Source: Bdellovibrionales bacterium CG10_big_fil_rev_8_21_14_0_10_45_34 (GTDB lineage: Bacteria; Bdellovibrionota; Bdellovibrionia; Bdellovibrionales; 1-14-0-10-45-34). Taken from it: 64,000 nucleotides of DNA. The stretch spans positions 1 through 64,000 of the forward strand of contig PEZS01000002.1 in the NCBI GenBank assembly GCA_002778785.1. Reading direction: 5' to 3'. How positions within the stretch are numbered: the first letter of the stretch is position 1; every line of letters starts with the position of its first letter. Of the stretch, positions 42,600 through 50,072 are shown one piece after another. Under the pieces are notes generated by a model. That model saw only the letters and a list, made by a program, of their open reading frames with translations. It searched no databases and was not told the DNA's origin. The position numbers and the translations under genes were made by a program.

Positions 42600-44174
42600 A
42601 TGAATAAAGTCTTTTGCTTTTTCAAGAACCTTCCCTTCTTTTGCAAAACTCAATTTCTGCCCACGACACCTAATCGTTGGAAGAGCCTCGGCAAGGGTCG
42701 CGTAGTCCAAGTTTTCTTTGGTCTTGCGGCACTTACTGCAGCGACTGAATCTTCACTTGCTCAAAACGCTAGAATTATTTCAATCTTTCAAGAACCTTCT
42801 GTTGAAGCTCGTTTAGGCGGTGCCGAAAATCCGGTGACGTTCTATGAAGATGATTTGGCTATGCCCCTAATGAATGTGAACCCGAAGCGTTTCGTTATCT
42901 TGAACATCGATGAACACTATTCTACTGAAGTGCCAGCGCACCTTGTCTCAATGCTTTGGGAAATCGTCGAACACTCATTAATTGACGGAAACCGCGTAGA
43001 CCACCACGAACATGAAAAAGGCCCCTCGAGCGCAAGTTGCTCTGGCGATTGTGATCACAATCACGCTCAAGCGGGTCACGCTCAAGCGGGTCACGCTCAA
43101 GCGGGTCACGCTCAAGCGGGTCACGCTCAAGCGGGTCATGCTCAGGCGGGTCATGCTCACACTCACAGCCATTCTCATTCTCATTCTCACAGCACTGACA
43201 CTTCCCTCGGTGAACGTGTTCAAAATATTTTGAAAGCCTCAATCACGAGAGATTTTTGGAATGAGTTCGGCAAAAAATTTAACTTCAAGAGAATCGCCAT
43301 AAACCTAAGAAGGCTCGCTAGCACACAAGACCCTACTCACGCTCAAAAGGCTGAAGTTCTTAAGGATCTTGTTAGCCTATTTCCGTTTTCTCATGGCTTC
43401 GAGATGGCATCTGGACCGCTGAGCATCGCGGTAGCTCGGATTATGGGATTTGAAAGCGTGGCTCTTGATAGCGCTCTTGGTGCTATTGGTATAACCATTT
43501 CAATCCCAGGTCTCGACCCCGTCTGTTACATCGTCATTATGGGTTACGCCGCCGAGCCTTTTCGAAATCTTGTAAGAACAAGTCGCTTGTTCGTGGAGCC
43601 TATCTTAAGCGCAGTTTGGAACCCTATTGAAAAACAATTCTCACAAATTGGGTATAATCATGATCCACTTTCCCGTTGGCAGAGAGACTTCACTGAATCC
43701 GAACGACGTCGAAACGAAAAAGACTTAAAGATTTCACGACAACCACACCAAAACGATCTTTGGCTCAGCCACGTGTATGCGCCGCAAATGGAACTTTGGA
43801 ACTCAGCGAATCACAAAACTCGCTTCCCCTTCCGAGCCCCACCCAACTATTTGGAAGTTTCGTTTGGTGCCAACGAAGTAAAACTTTTTGATCAGGATGA
43901 GCGACTATTGATGCATTTGGAGTTCTCAAACCTCAACGAACAGAGCAACTCTCGATTTCTAAAAAGGGTCTGGCTGGCAGGTGATCTTACGGCACGGGAC
44001 AAGACAAAACTTCTTAATGCCATTAAATCGCTTCACTGGAACGCTAGAGATGCCGTCAAAGAAGTCTTAAAAGAGAAGCCACAAGGGGTTTCGCAAAGAT
44101 TTTATGTGGAGTCGACTGCCGATAACGAAGTCAGGTATCACCCAAGCGCCATCGTCTGTAAGTTCTTACTCTAG
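42600..44174 (+). CDS. exported His-rich repeat protein, unknown (possible metal binder)
   Basis: This 524-residue protein has a long basic leader and a hydrophobic signal segment (VFFGLAALTAATESSLAQ). The centre (about 135-205) is extremely histidine-rich: HHEHE, DHNH, six HAQAG repeats, then alternating His/Ser. The rest is helical, with one hydrophobic segment (GAIGITISIPGLDPVCYIVIM). His-rich tracts of this kind bind zinc, nickel or cobalt in other proteins. The zinc-type ABC operon a few kb away makes metal storage plausible but unproven. The stop codon lies inside a 27-bp tandem repeat, and a second, degraded 3' end of the same gene is found at 45677-45776. Confidence 0.75.
   Translation: MNKVFCFFKNLPFFCKTQFLPTTPNRWKSLGKGRVVQVFFGLAALTAATESSLAQNARIISIFQEPSVEARLGGAENPVTFYEDDLAMPLMNVNPKRFVILNIDEHYSTEVPAHLVSMLWEIVEHSLIDGNRVDHHEHEKGPSSASCSGDCDHNHAQAGHAQAGHAQAGHAQAGHAQAGHAQAGHAHTHSHSHSHSHSTDTSLGERVQNILKASITRDFWNEFGKKFNFKRIAINLRRLASTQDPTHAQKAEVLKDLVSLFPFSHGFEMASGPLSIAVARIMGFESVALDSALGAIGITISIPGLDPVCYIVIMGYAAEPFRNLVRTSRLFVEPILSAVWNPIEKQFSQIGYNHDPLSRWQRDFTESERRRNEKDLKISRQPHQNDLWLSHVYAPQMELWNSANHKTRFPFRAPPNYLEVSFGANEVKLFDQDERLLMHLEFSNLNEQSNSRFLKRVWLAGDLTARDKTKLLNAIKSLHWNARDAVKEVLKEKPQGVSQRFYVESTADNEVRYHPSAIVCKFLL
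43062..43151 (+). repeat. 15-bp tandem repeat encoding HAQAG, six copies
   Basis: Five identical 15-bp units (CACGCTCAAGCGGGT) and a sixth with two changes encode HAQAG. The unit length is a multiple of three, so copy-number change keeps the frame and would only alter the number of histidines. Identity is nearly perfect at the DNA level, which suggests recent expansion. Confidence 0.95.
44075..44174 (+). repeat. 100-bp direct repeat, copy 1 (3' end of His-rich gene)
   Basis: These last 100 bases of the His-rich gene recur without gaps at 45677-45776, with seven mismatches. The repeats flank the toxin-antitoxin pair. Confidence 0.93.
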
Positions 44175-44214
44175 GCCATCTTCGGCAAAATCTTACTCTA
44201 GGCAACCGTCGGTC
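44161..44214 (+). repeat. 27-bp tandem repeat spanning a stop codon
   Basis: Two related 27-bp units (44161-44187 and 44188-44214) share TCTTACTCTAGGC and similar flanks. The first contains the stop of the His-rich gene (TAG 44172-44174). The second has an in-frame TAG exactly 27 bases later (44199-44201). Confidence 0.8.
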
Positions 44215-44307
44215 AAAATCCCGACACGAAGTGTGTAGAGCTAAAGACACAACTTAAACATTAAGGGAAAATCAGCATGACCAGAACAATGCGGCAAAAG
44301 AAACGAA

Positions 44308-45120
44308 TTAACTTGCAGTTTCGTCTTGTTCTTCCAATTCGCGATATTTAGGAAGATTTGTATAATAGTCAATTAGGGATTGGAGAGTTATTTCGGCATC
44401 AGAAGGTGCTTCAGCAGGCAATCCACTACGAGCCTTGCTCCAAGGACCTTCAATATGTGTTAAGTGACTCAGAGTATCGCCATCCAAGTTGCCGTATTTT
44501 TCTACAGCCCAATGCACACAAGCTTTTTGTTCCATAGAAAGATTGGACGGACTTCCAAGGTTGACATTATTTAGAGCTTTAAATCCTTTGTGCTTATCAA
44601 AAAGTTCACGCACGACTGGACCACCTCTCCAGGCCAAAATCTTTTCACCAAAAAGTGGTTTTGAATAGTGAACAAGTGACTCAACCTGAGCGTAGTAGAC
44701 AATTTTTTGTAACTTCATATATGTCGAATTTCTAGATATTAGTGCCGAAGCATATTCAGCCACATCGAGCACATTTGCCGGCTCATTTGTAGAAATGACT
44801 TCTCTAATCTGTTCTACGGAAAACCGAAGACCAATGGCACTTAAAATTGCCATGATGTTTTGAATATTTGGAATGCTCTTTCCATTAAGAATTTTGTGAA
44901 GCCCCTGACGAGATAAACCTGCATTGTCAGCAAGATCAGATTTCCCTCTTGCGGCAGCTACGTCATTGATTGCTTTGATCAAATAAAGATAATCATTATT
45001 TTCTTTGATGTCAGGATTTTGGAGAGCTTCTTTGATATGAAGAAACACAGCTTGATCGTCACCTTTTAGACTTTCAAGCAAATATTCATAAAAGCTTGAG
45101 CCTTTGTTTTTATTTGCCAT
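44308..45120 (-). CDS. antitoxin with HTH (HI1420-like) fused to Panacea/DUF4065 domain
   Basis: This 270-residue protein combines two domains. Residues about 20-105 match the addiction-module antidote HTH (SDLADNAGLSRQGLHKILNG, then IQNIMAILSAIGLRFSV). Residues about 118-250 match the SocA-like Panacea/DUF4065 domain (STYMKLQKIVYYAQ, ILAWRGGPVVRELF, SHLTHIEGPWSKAR). Panacea domains are known antitoxin modules that neutralise many toxin folds. The gene overlaps the toxin stop by 11 bases and lies downstream of it, so the order is toxin then antitoxin. It should repress its own promoter through the HTH. Confidence 0.88.
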   Translation of the reverse strand: MANKNKGSSFYEYLLESLKGDDQAVFLHIKEALQNPDIKENNDYLYLIKAINDVAAARGKSDLADNAGLSRQGLHKILNGKSIPNIQNIMAILSAIGLRFSVEQIREVISTNEPANVLDVAEYASALISRNSTYMKLQKIVYYAQVESLVHYSKPLFGEKILAWRGGPVVRELFDKHKGFKALNNVNLGSPSNLSMEQKACVHWAVEKYGNLDGDTLSHLTHIEGPWSKARSGLPAEAPSDAEITLQSLIDYYTNLPKYRELEEQDETAS

Positions 45121-45472
45121 CGGTGTTCTCCTTTTTGTTTTTAAGATATCGTTCCCACCTTTTTTCTGCGAGTTTTATATCCTCCTGTTGATTTAGTTTT
45201 GTTCCTACATGCAACAAGAGAATCAATTCGTCTCCATCAACACCAAAATAAACTCTATAGCCAGGCCCAAAATCGATTCTTAGTTCGCCCCAGCTTCCAC
45301 CCAAAATTCGATGGTCGCCGAAGTTTCCCATTTCTGCTCGCCCAATTCGCTGAGTGATCTTTCCATATTCAACATACCTGTTTTTTCTTTTTAAGAACTT
45401 CAACCATTCTTTCACTGGTTCAGTTCCACTATCTTCTTTGAAGAATTCAGCTTTTCGAAGTTTCGCTTCCAT
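45110..45472 (-). CDS. RelE/HigB-like (HI1419/Gp49-type) toxin
   Basis: This 120-residue protein has the pattern of the phage-derived Gp49-like/HI1419 addiction-module killer family: FFKEDSGTEPVKEWLKFL, then GKITQRIGRAEMGNFG, then WGELRIDFGPGYRVYFG and LILLLHVGTK. Relatives are RelE-fold toxins that act on translation. The basic C-terminal end (KRWERYLKNKK) is typical. It is the first gene of the pair, with direct-repeat operator candidates upstream. Confidence 0.9.
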   Translation of the reverse strand: MEAKLRKAEFFKEDSGTEPVKEWLKFLKRKNRYVEYGKITQRIGRAEMGNFGDHRILGGSWGELRIDFGPGYRVYFGVDGDELILLLHVGTKLNQQEDIKLAEKRWERYLKNKKENTDGK

Positions 45473-45676
45473 AGAACCCTTAGCTTTTCACCACTAAGGG
45501 TGTATTAAACTATTCGGCATTATGTCAACAACAGTTTACCTCATATGTTGTTTATGTCAATAATAGTGCACGCAAATGGGGTAAGATACTGAAATAACTT
45601 AAGAATCAGAACCTACCAATTGGCCAAGCAACTCTACAAAGAAGTTAAAGCACTCAAAATTAAGGGGGTTAAAAAA
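45473..45676. other. toxin upstream region and gene remnant
   Basis: The region holds the toxin promoter/operator repeats (45520-45567). A plus-strand frame from TTG 45619 runs into the degraded gene copy. It begins LAKQLYKEVKALKIKGVKKE and shifts frame relative to the copy. This may be the scar joining an inserted element to the truncated gene. Nothing else is recognised. Confidence 0.4.
45520..45567 (-). promoter_or_regulatory. candidate toxin-antitoxin operator (direct repeats)
   Basis: TTATGTCAACAACAGT (45520-45535) and TTATGTCAATAATAGT (45552-45567) are direct repeats 32 bases apart, three helical turns. TGTTGTT lies between them as an inverted partial copy. They sit upstream of the toxin gene, where an HTH antitoxin would bind. 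Confidence 0.5.
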
Positions 45677-45776
45677 GAAACCACAAGGGGATTCGCAAAG
45701 ATTTTATGTGGAGTCGACTGCCGATAACGAAGTCAGCTATCACCCAAGCGCCATCGTCTGCAAATTTTTGCTCTAG
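45677..45776 (+). pseudogene. degraded 3' end of a second His-rich-family gene
   Basis: This segment is 93 percent identical to 44075-44174 without gaps and encodes the same C-terminus (RFYVESTADNEV, then YHPSAIVCKFLL and TAG). Of seven differences, five are synonymous, including all four in the last 18 bases. The copy therefore probably diverged while still a coding gene. Its 5' part is missing; the toxin-antitoxin pair occupies the space between it and copy 1. Confidence 0.8.
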
Positions 45777-45866
45777 TCAGTCGGGCCAAAGCTGATCGAC
45801 CGTTATTTACTCGATTGCATAAAAACAAACAAAGCTCTTCATGAAATGGACAGCGTAGTTTGAGTG

Positions 45867-45895
45867 AAAAGCCCCCTGCGTATTGGCTAAGGGGC
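45867..45895 (-). terminator. terminator of the outer-membrane barrel gene
   Basis: On the minus strand GCCCCT (45895-45890) pairs with AGGGGGC (45877-45871), with one bulged G. TTTTC follows directly. It lies 16 bases after the stop of the barrel gene. Confidence 0.6.
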
Positions 45896-45910
45896 ACTGC
45901 GAGTTAGTAA

Positions 45911-46600
45911 TTAAAATGTGTAGCCAACTCTTAAACCAAAACCCCAAATGCGAGACTCATCAAACGCGATGGGGCCAACTTTTAGTCTGGGATTGAGAGT
46001 TTGATACTGAAGCTCCGCTATAAGTGGACCATCTGCAAAACCCAACCCCGCCTGAACGCCCAAATCACCTTCAATCGTAAGACTCTCGAAGACCCCGGTC
46101 TTGCCAACGGGAATCAAATAGTTGGGGCCGCCAAATAGATAGAGGCTTGAACTAAGCCCAAAGGTCGCATTGGGTTCGACTGTAATCATGGTAAGCTTCG
46201 ATTCGGGCAATTGCTCACTCCTTCCGCTAAATTCAGCACTATCAAAACGCCTATCGATGTGAATTACACTCCCTAACGTGTAACCGAAGCTTCTCACTTT
46301 AATGTCAGAATATCGAATTCCTATACCGGGTGCGCCCGATGACTTGATTTTCACTGCAGCAGAGCCACCAATTCCATTGATCTTTAAGTCCCAATCCTGA
46401 GCAAGAGAGTAGCCAATATTGACTCCAACACCTTTGGTTACCTGGGCACCAAGATTTTCCATTGTATCCACTGAAGTTGAACTCGTTTGGTTCGAGGATG
46501 ATTGGGCGATCGCCTCATTTTCCGTCAAACAGAGCGACGCCGCAGCTAGCAAAACGAATGCAAAATTTAGTTTGTTCCCGCGGCAGTTCTTATCAAACAT
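45911..46600 (-). CDS. outer-membrane beta-barrel protein
   Basis: This 229-residue protein has a signal peptide (FVLLAAASLCLTENEAIAQ). Alternating amphipathic strands follow, and it ends in VGYTF, the terminal aromatic residue recognised by the BAM complex. The size suits an eight-stranded barrel of the OmpW or OmpA-N type. The ATG has GGAGGAATGTT upstream. A terminator follows the stop. The function is unknown. Confidence 0.75.
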   Translation of the reverse strand: MFDKNCRGNKLNFAFVLLAAASLCLTENEAIAQSSSNQTSSTSVDTMENLGAQVTKGVGVNIGYSLAQDWDLKINGIGGSAAVKIKSSGAPGIGIRYSDIKVRSFGYTLGSVIHIDRRFDSAEFSGRSEQLPESKLTMITVEPNATFGLSSSLYLFGGPNYLIPVGKTGVFESLTIEGDLGVQAGLGFADGPLIAELQYQTLNPRLKVGPIAFDESRIWGFGLRVGYTF

Positions 46601-46839
46601 AACATTCCTCCAGATAGAATGATTCGTTCTTTCTTGGGCTTAAAGCCATGGGTCCTGATTTGCCTAATGACGACAACCAAAGAACGAAATGGTTTTGTGT
46701 GAGAGAAGATACTACTACATGCCTTCAGCACTCTGTGAGGGAAACATTTTCAATTTGAAAAAACTACTTTAGAGTATACGAAAGCGAAATGAGTCTAAAG
46801 CGACAGGAATTGTTCGACTTCTTCTTAACGGCTCTGCAA

Positions 46840-47088
46840 TCAGAGATAACGAGCGCCTTTTTCTTCTTCATACACGGGAGGTGCCAGAAATTTCATTTCA
46901 ATTTTAAGGACTCTAAGAATTGCCAGCAGCTTATCGAGCTGGATCTTTTCATGGCCTTTTTCTAGATCAAAGATCAAAGTCTTGCCGACCCCCGCTTTTT
47001 TCGCAAGGTCGCATTGGCTCAAACCGGCCCCTCTTCGACCTCTGCGAACCAAATCTTTTAACTGATCAACAGATTCAAGCGGAACCAC
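46840..47088 (-). CDS. orphan HipB-like XRE-family regulator
   Basis: This 82-residue protein is almost entirely one helix-turn-helix domain: GRRGAGLSQCDLAKKAGVGK, then LIFDLEKGHEKIQLDKLLAIL, the pattern of HipB-type antitoxins. The GTG has AAGGAAGAG upstream. A HipA kinase gene would normally follow on the same strand, but none is present before the next gene. It is therefore an orphan or a stand-alone regulator. Confidence 0.8.
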   Translation of the reverse strand: MVPLESVDQLKDLVRRGRRGAGLSQCDLAKKAGVGKTLIFDLEKGHEKIQLDKLLAILRVLKIEMKFLAPPVYEEEKGARYL

Positions 47089-47321
47089 TGCTCTTCCTTG
47101 CTGATACTGCTAGGGCGGTAAAATTATTCAATAATATTAATAGCTTATGCACACCTTAAAGATATAGCCTTGAGCGTTTTTTTGTAAACTAAAATATTTG
47201 ATATTTTTTTATATTTTAACGCAGCAAACACTGCCCCGCCCCCTCCCCCCAAGGAGCCGAGCGTCCGAACACTTAGGAACCCTTATGCTCTTTCGACTGC
47301 TCTCTTTTATTCTGCTCTTGT

Positions 47322-48671
47322 TTATTCAATTCGTTGTTTATTTAATTCGTCTTGAGATTGAGTTGGAGTCGTACCTCTACGATCAGCGTGATTATATTCA
47401 GAAAGCAAAACGTAAGATGCGACTTCACTTCCAGATTTACCTAATGACCTGCACAGAAATCCCTCCTTCGAAATCTCTGTCAACTTTGATCCATCTCGCG
47501 CGAGGATAATCTCTGATTGGCTCTGCTGCAACTCTTTGCCTTGCACCTGCGAAACTGCTTCAGAAGCACTTGAACCACTGTCGTCTTTGCAATTAGAATT
47601 CTTAAGGCTATATAAAACGTTTCTCCCTCTGTTTCTCTGCAAAAACTCCACCCATTCATTGTTTTGGTGAATCCCTACAATTTCAGACTTATAGTTGCTA
47701 GTGCATACGTAGGGGCGCGATTCAAATTTCGCTCTGGAATCCCTCGATATATTATTATTCCCCCAAGCATCTTTCCAAATGATTTTTGAATCTTGAATTT
47801 TCCAAACCATTTTTCCGGCAACGAAACCATCTTCTAATTGCACATCGGCACCGCCACATTTCAGGCTCGACAGCTCCCAGGGCCTACGTTCAAGTTTTTC
47901 CAAAGTGACAACCTCGTGAAAAAGTTCATTTGGTTCAATAACAGGCCCGACGACTCCGCCGCCGCTAGTGGCGACAGGTACTTCGTCCATCTTGATTCGG
48001 GGTTGATCGCCCTCAGGCACATTGGTTTCACCAAATGCGAGCTCGCCGATCCACGAGTTTTCTTCTGCGCTGCCAGTGACTGTTGAATTTCCGTCGTCAG
48101 CAGCGGAACCCGCGTTCTCTTGTCTTTCTTTGATCTTTTGCTGATAGGCAACTTGAACTGCCTTTACACTCTCTTCTAGTTTTTCAAGGGGTATCTCATA
48201 CTGCGCAGCTGTTTTTTGAAGCATGACGTTTTGTAGCTCAGAAAGATTAGCCACTTTGTCACCCAAGGCAACTATTAGTAAAAAATAATCTGCCCTTAGA
48301 ACACGACGCGCCTCAGGAGGTTTATCAAGCTCGCTGGTCTTTCCGTAATTCTTAATGCCTTTACCAGCAACAGTTGTCTCTACACCTTTCATGCTCCATG
48401 CATTCTCTTCTCGCTGCATAAAGGCCGGCAAGATGTGTCCATTTTCTAGCACAACGACTTGATTGCTTGACGCAAACTTCTCGTAACCTCTTGCCGCGTT
48501 AATAAACGTCAAAAGAGTCGTACCAGATAAGCATTGGGCTTTTTTAACTTCTACCGGAGATCCAACTGTGTTGTGTGATTTGTTATAAACTATCTCACCA
48601 AGATTCGCTTCATAAGTTTCTTTAAGAGAAAGAGGCTCTGTGTTTGCCACCTTCTCTTTTTGACCCAGCAT
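47322..48671 (-). pseudogene. 5'-truncated paralogue of the lipoprotein at 56201-57892
   Basis: The 449-codon frame from ATG 48671 aligns with residues about 155-420 of the lipoprotein at 56201-57892 (VKKAQCLSGTTL, ETTVAGKGIKNYGK, RRVLRADYFLL and KTAAQY/KQTAAQY are shared). It lacks signal peptide and lipobox. In-frame similarity continues upstream of the ATG to about 48745 (GLNASATSKRATEKAS against KLNGTATAKAAAE), with no start codon before a TAG at 48866-48864. The real 5' end is therefore lost. Its C-terminal 190 residues are unrelated to those of the paralogue. It may be a dead or silent cassette copy. Confidence 0.75.
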
Positions 48672-48985
48672 GAACCCTTTTATCGCGGCTTCAATCGAAG
48701 CCTTTTCAGTTGCACGTTTCGATGTAGCCGACGCATTCAGGCCCTTGCTATGTAAGACTTTCTTGTTAGAGGGATTGGGCAGCTTCTTATGGTGGTTGCC
48801 ATGAAGAGGGTACCAAACTGCATCTGAACTGATTGACGTTTTTGCCCCAATCGTTGATGCCCCCTACTCGTTAGTGCCAAAGACGATTCAGCAGAGAAAT
48901 TTTATTTGAAGTATGGGGGTTCATCTCACTGATGGATGAACCAACGACTCTGTTTCTGATCATGACGAGCTTCCCCTAAACAAAG
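48672..48985. other. remnant of truncated 5' end and intergenic region
   Basis: On the minus strand, bases 48672 to about 48745 still encode sequence similar to the intact paralogue. Upstream of that the open frame encodes unrelated sequence (AVWYPLHGNHHKKLPNP), consistent with a junction. A hairpin at 48918-48942 follows the deoxyhypusine-synthase-like gene. Nothing else is seen. Confidence 0.5.
48918..48942 (-). terminator. perfect 8-bp hairpin after the DHS-like gene
   Basis: GGTTCATC (48918-48925) and GATGAACC (48935-48942) pair around a nine-base loop, 43 bases past the DHS-like stop. No clean T-run follows. Confidence 0.35.
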
Positions 48986-49960
48986 CTATCGGCCAAGAAC
49001 ATAGGCAAAAATAAGAGGAGCTACTATGGTCGCATCGGATTCGATCATGTATTTCGGGGTATCAGCAGCAAGCTTTCCCCAAGTGATCTTTTCATTGGGC
49101 ACGGCGCCGGAGTAAGATCCAAAACTTGTTGTCGAATCACCTATTTGACAAAAATAGCCCCAAAGCGGAGTTCGGCGCTGCAAATCTTGCTCTAACATTG
49201 GCACCACACAGATGGGAAAGTCACCGGCAATCCCCCCACCAATTTGAAAAAACCCGATGGACGATTTGGATGAAGTCTCCGTGTACCACTCTGCAAGCGA
49301 CATCATGTATTCAATGCCGGTTCTCACGGTGTGAACATTTTTAATATCTTTCTCAATACAATGGGCCGCAAATATGTTGCCCGTGGTAGAGTCCTCCCAC
49401 CCAGGAACATACATCGGCAAGTTCTTCTCGGTGGCAGCCAGCAGCCAACTGTGCTTGGGATCAATCTGATATTTATCTTTTAGCTCACCCGACAGTAGAA
49501 TTTTGTAGAGAAACTCATGCGGAAAGTACTTCTCGCCTTTCGAGTCGGCGGTTTGCCAGACCTTAATCAGATGCTTTTCTAATCGACGAATCGCTTCGCC
49601 TTCTGGAATACAAGTATCCGTCACTCGGTTGAGGTGCTCATCGAGCAGCGCCTGCTCATCTGCTGGCGTCAACTCTCGCCAGTTCGGGATCACCCGGTAG
49701 TGCTCATGGGCCACTAAATTAAAAACGTCTTCTTCAAGGTTGGCCCCGGTACAAGTGATCGCATGCACCTTATCTTCGCGAATCATATCCGCAAGTATGA
49801 TACCCAGCTCTGCTGTACTCATTGCACCAGCCAGGGTGACCATCATCTTCCCGCCTGAAGCTAGGTGCTCTTTGTACCCTTGAGCTGCCCGTTTCACTGT
49901 GATGGAGTTAAAATGCTTGTAATGAGTGTCAATAAAGTCTGAAACGGGGCTTTTGCTCAT
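48986..49960 (-). CDS. deoxyhypusine synthase-family protein (bacterial)
   Basis: This 324-residue protein has the deoxyhypusine/homospermidine synthase fold. MMVTLAGAMSTAELG and AITCTGANLEEDVFNLV bind NAD, and GIEYMM and IGFFQIGGGIAGDFPIC follow. NEKITWGKLA carries the lysine that forms the covalent intermediate in the eukaryotic enzyme. Eukaryotic DHS modifies eIF5A; bacteria lack that target, and bacterial members are linked to polyamines such as homospermidine. The ATG has GAGGAGA upstream. It is divergent from lysC. Confidence 0.9.
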   Translation of the reverse strand: MSKSPVSDFIDTHYKHFNSITVKRAAQGYKEHLASGGKMMVTLAGAMSTAELGIILADMIREDKVHAITCTGANLEEDVFNLVAHEHYRVIPNWRELTPADEQALLDEHLNRVTDTCIPEGEAIRRLEKHLIKVWQTADSKGEKYFPHEFLYKILLSGELKDKYQIDPKHSWLLAATEKNLPMYVPGWEDSTTGNIFAAHCIEKDIKNVHTVRTGIEYMMSLAEWYTETSSKSSIGFFQIGGGIAGDFPICVVPMLEQDLQRRTPLWGYFCQIGDSTTSFGSYSGAVPNEKITWGKLAADTPKYMIESDATIVAPLIFAYVLGR

Positions 49961-50023
49961 GGTTCGTCTCCTCAGATTGCGATCAAAAGTACCAGTTACA
50001 ATCTACAATCAAACAATGTCAAA

Positions 50024-50052
50024 TTGAACTGTTAGACGGACGCCCCAGAATA
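50024..50052 (+). promoter_or_regulatory. possible lysC promoter
   Basis: TTGAAC (50024-50029) and AGAATA (50047-50052) are 17 bases apart, 20 bases before the lysC ATG. The leader would be short and has no clear ribosome binding site. Confidence 0.3.
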
Positions 50053-50072
50053 GAGTAAAAGTTCATAAGCAA

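Noticed and set aside
43012-43242. Overlapping open frames on both strands across the HAQAG repeats
   Set aside because: A 15-bp repeat keeps every frame open automatically; only the frame with signal peptide and upstream ribosome binding site is coherent.
47198-47509. 103-codon plus-strand frame
   Set aside because: It overlaps the 3' end of the minus-strand lipoprotein paralogue, and its hydrophobic stretch is an AT-rich by-product without a good start signal.
42600-49000. Prophage or integrative element
   Set aside because: There is a toxin-antitoxin pair, repeats and pseudogenes, but no integrase, transposase or structural phage gene, and no tRNA attachment site.
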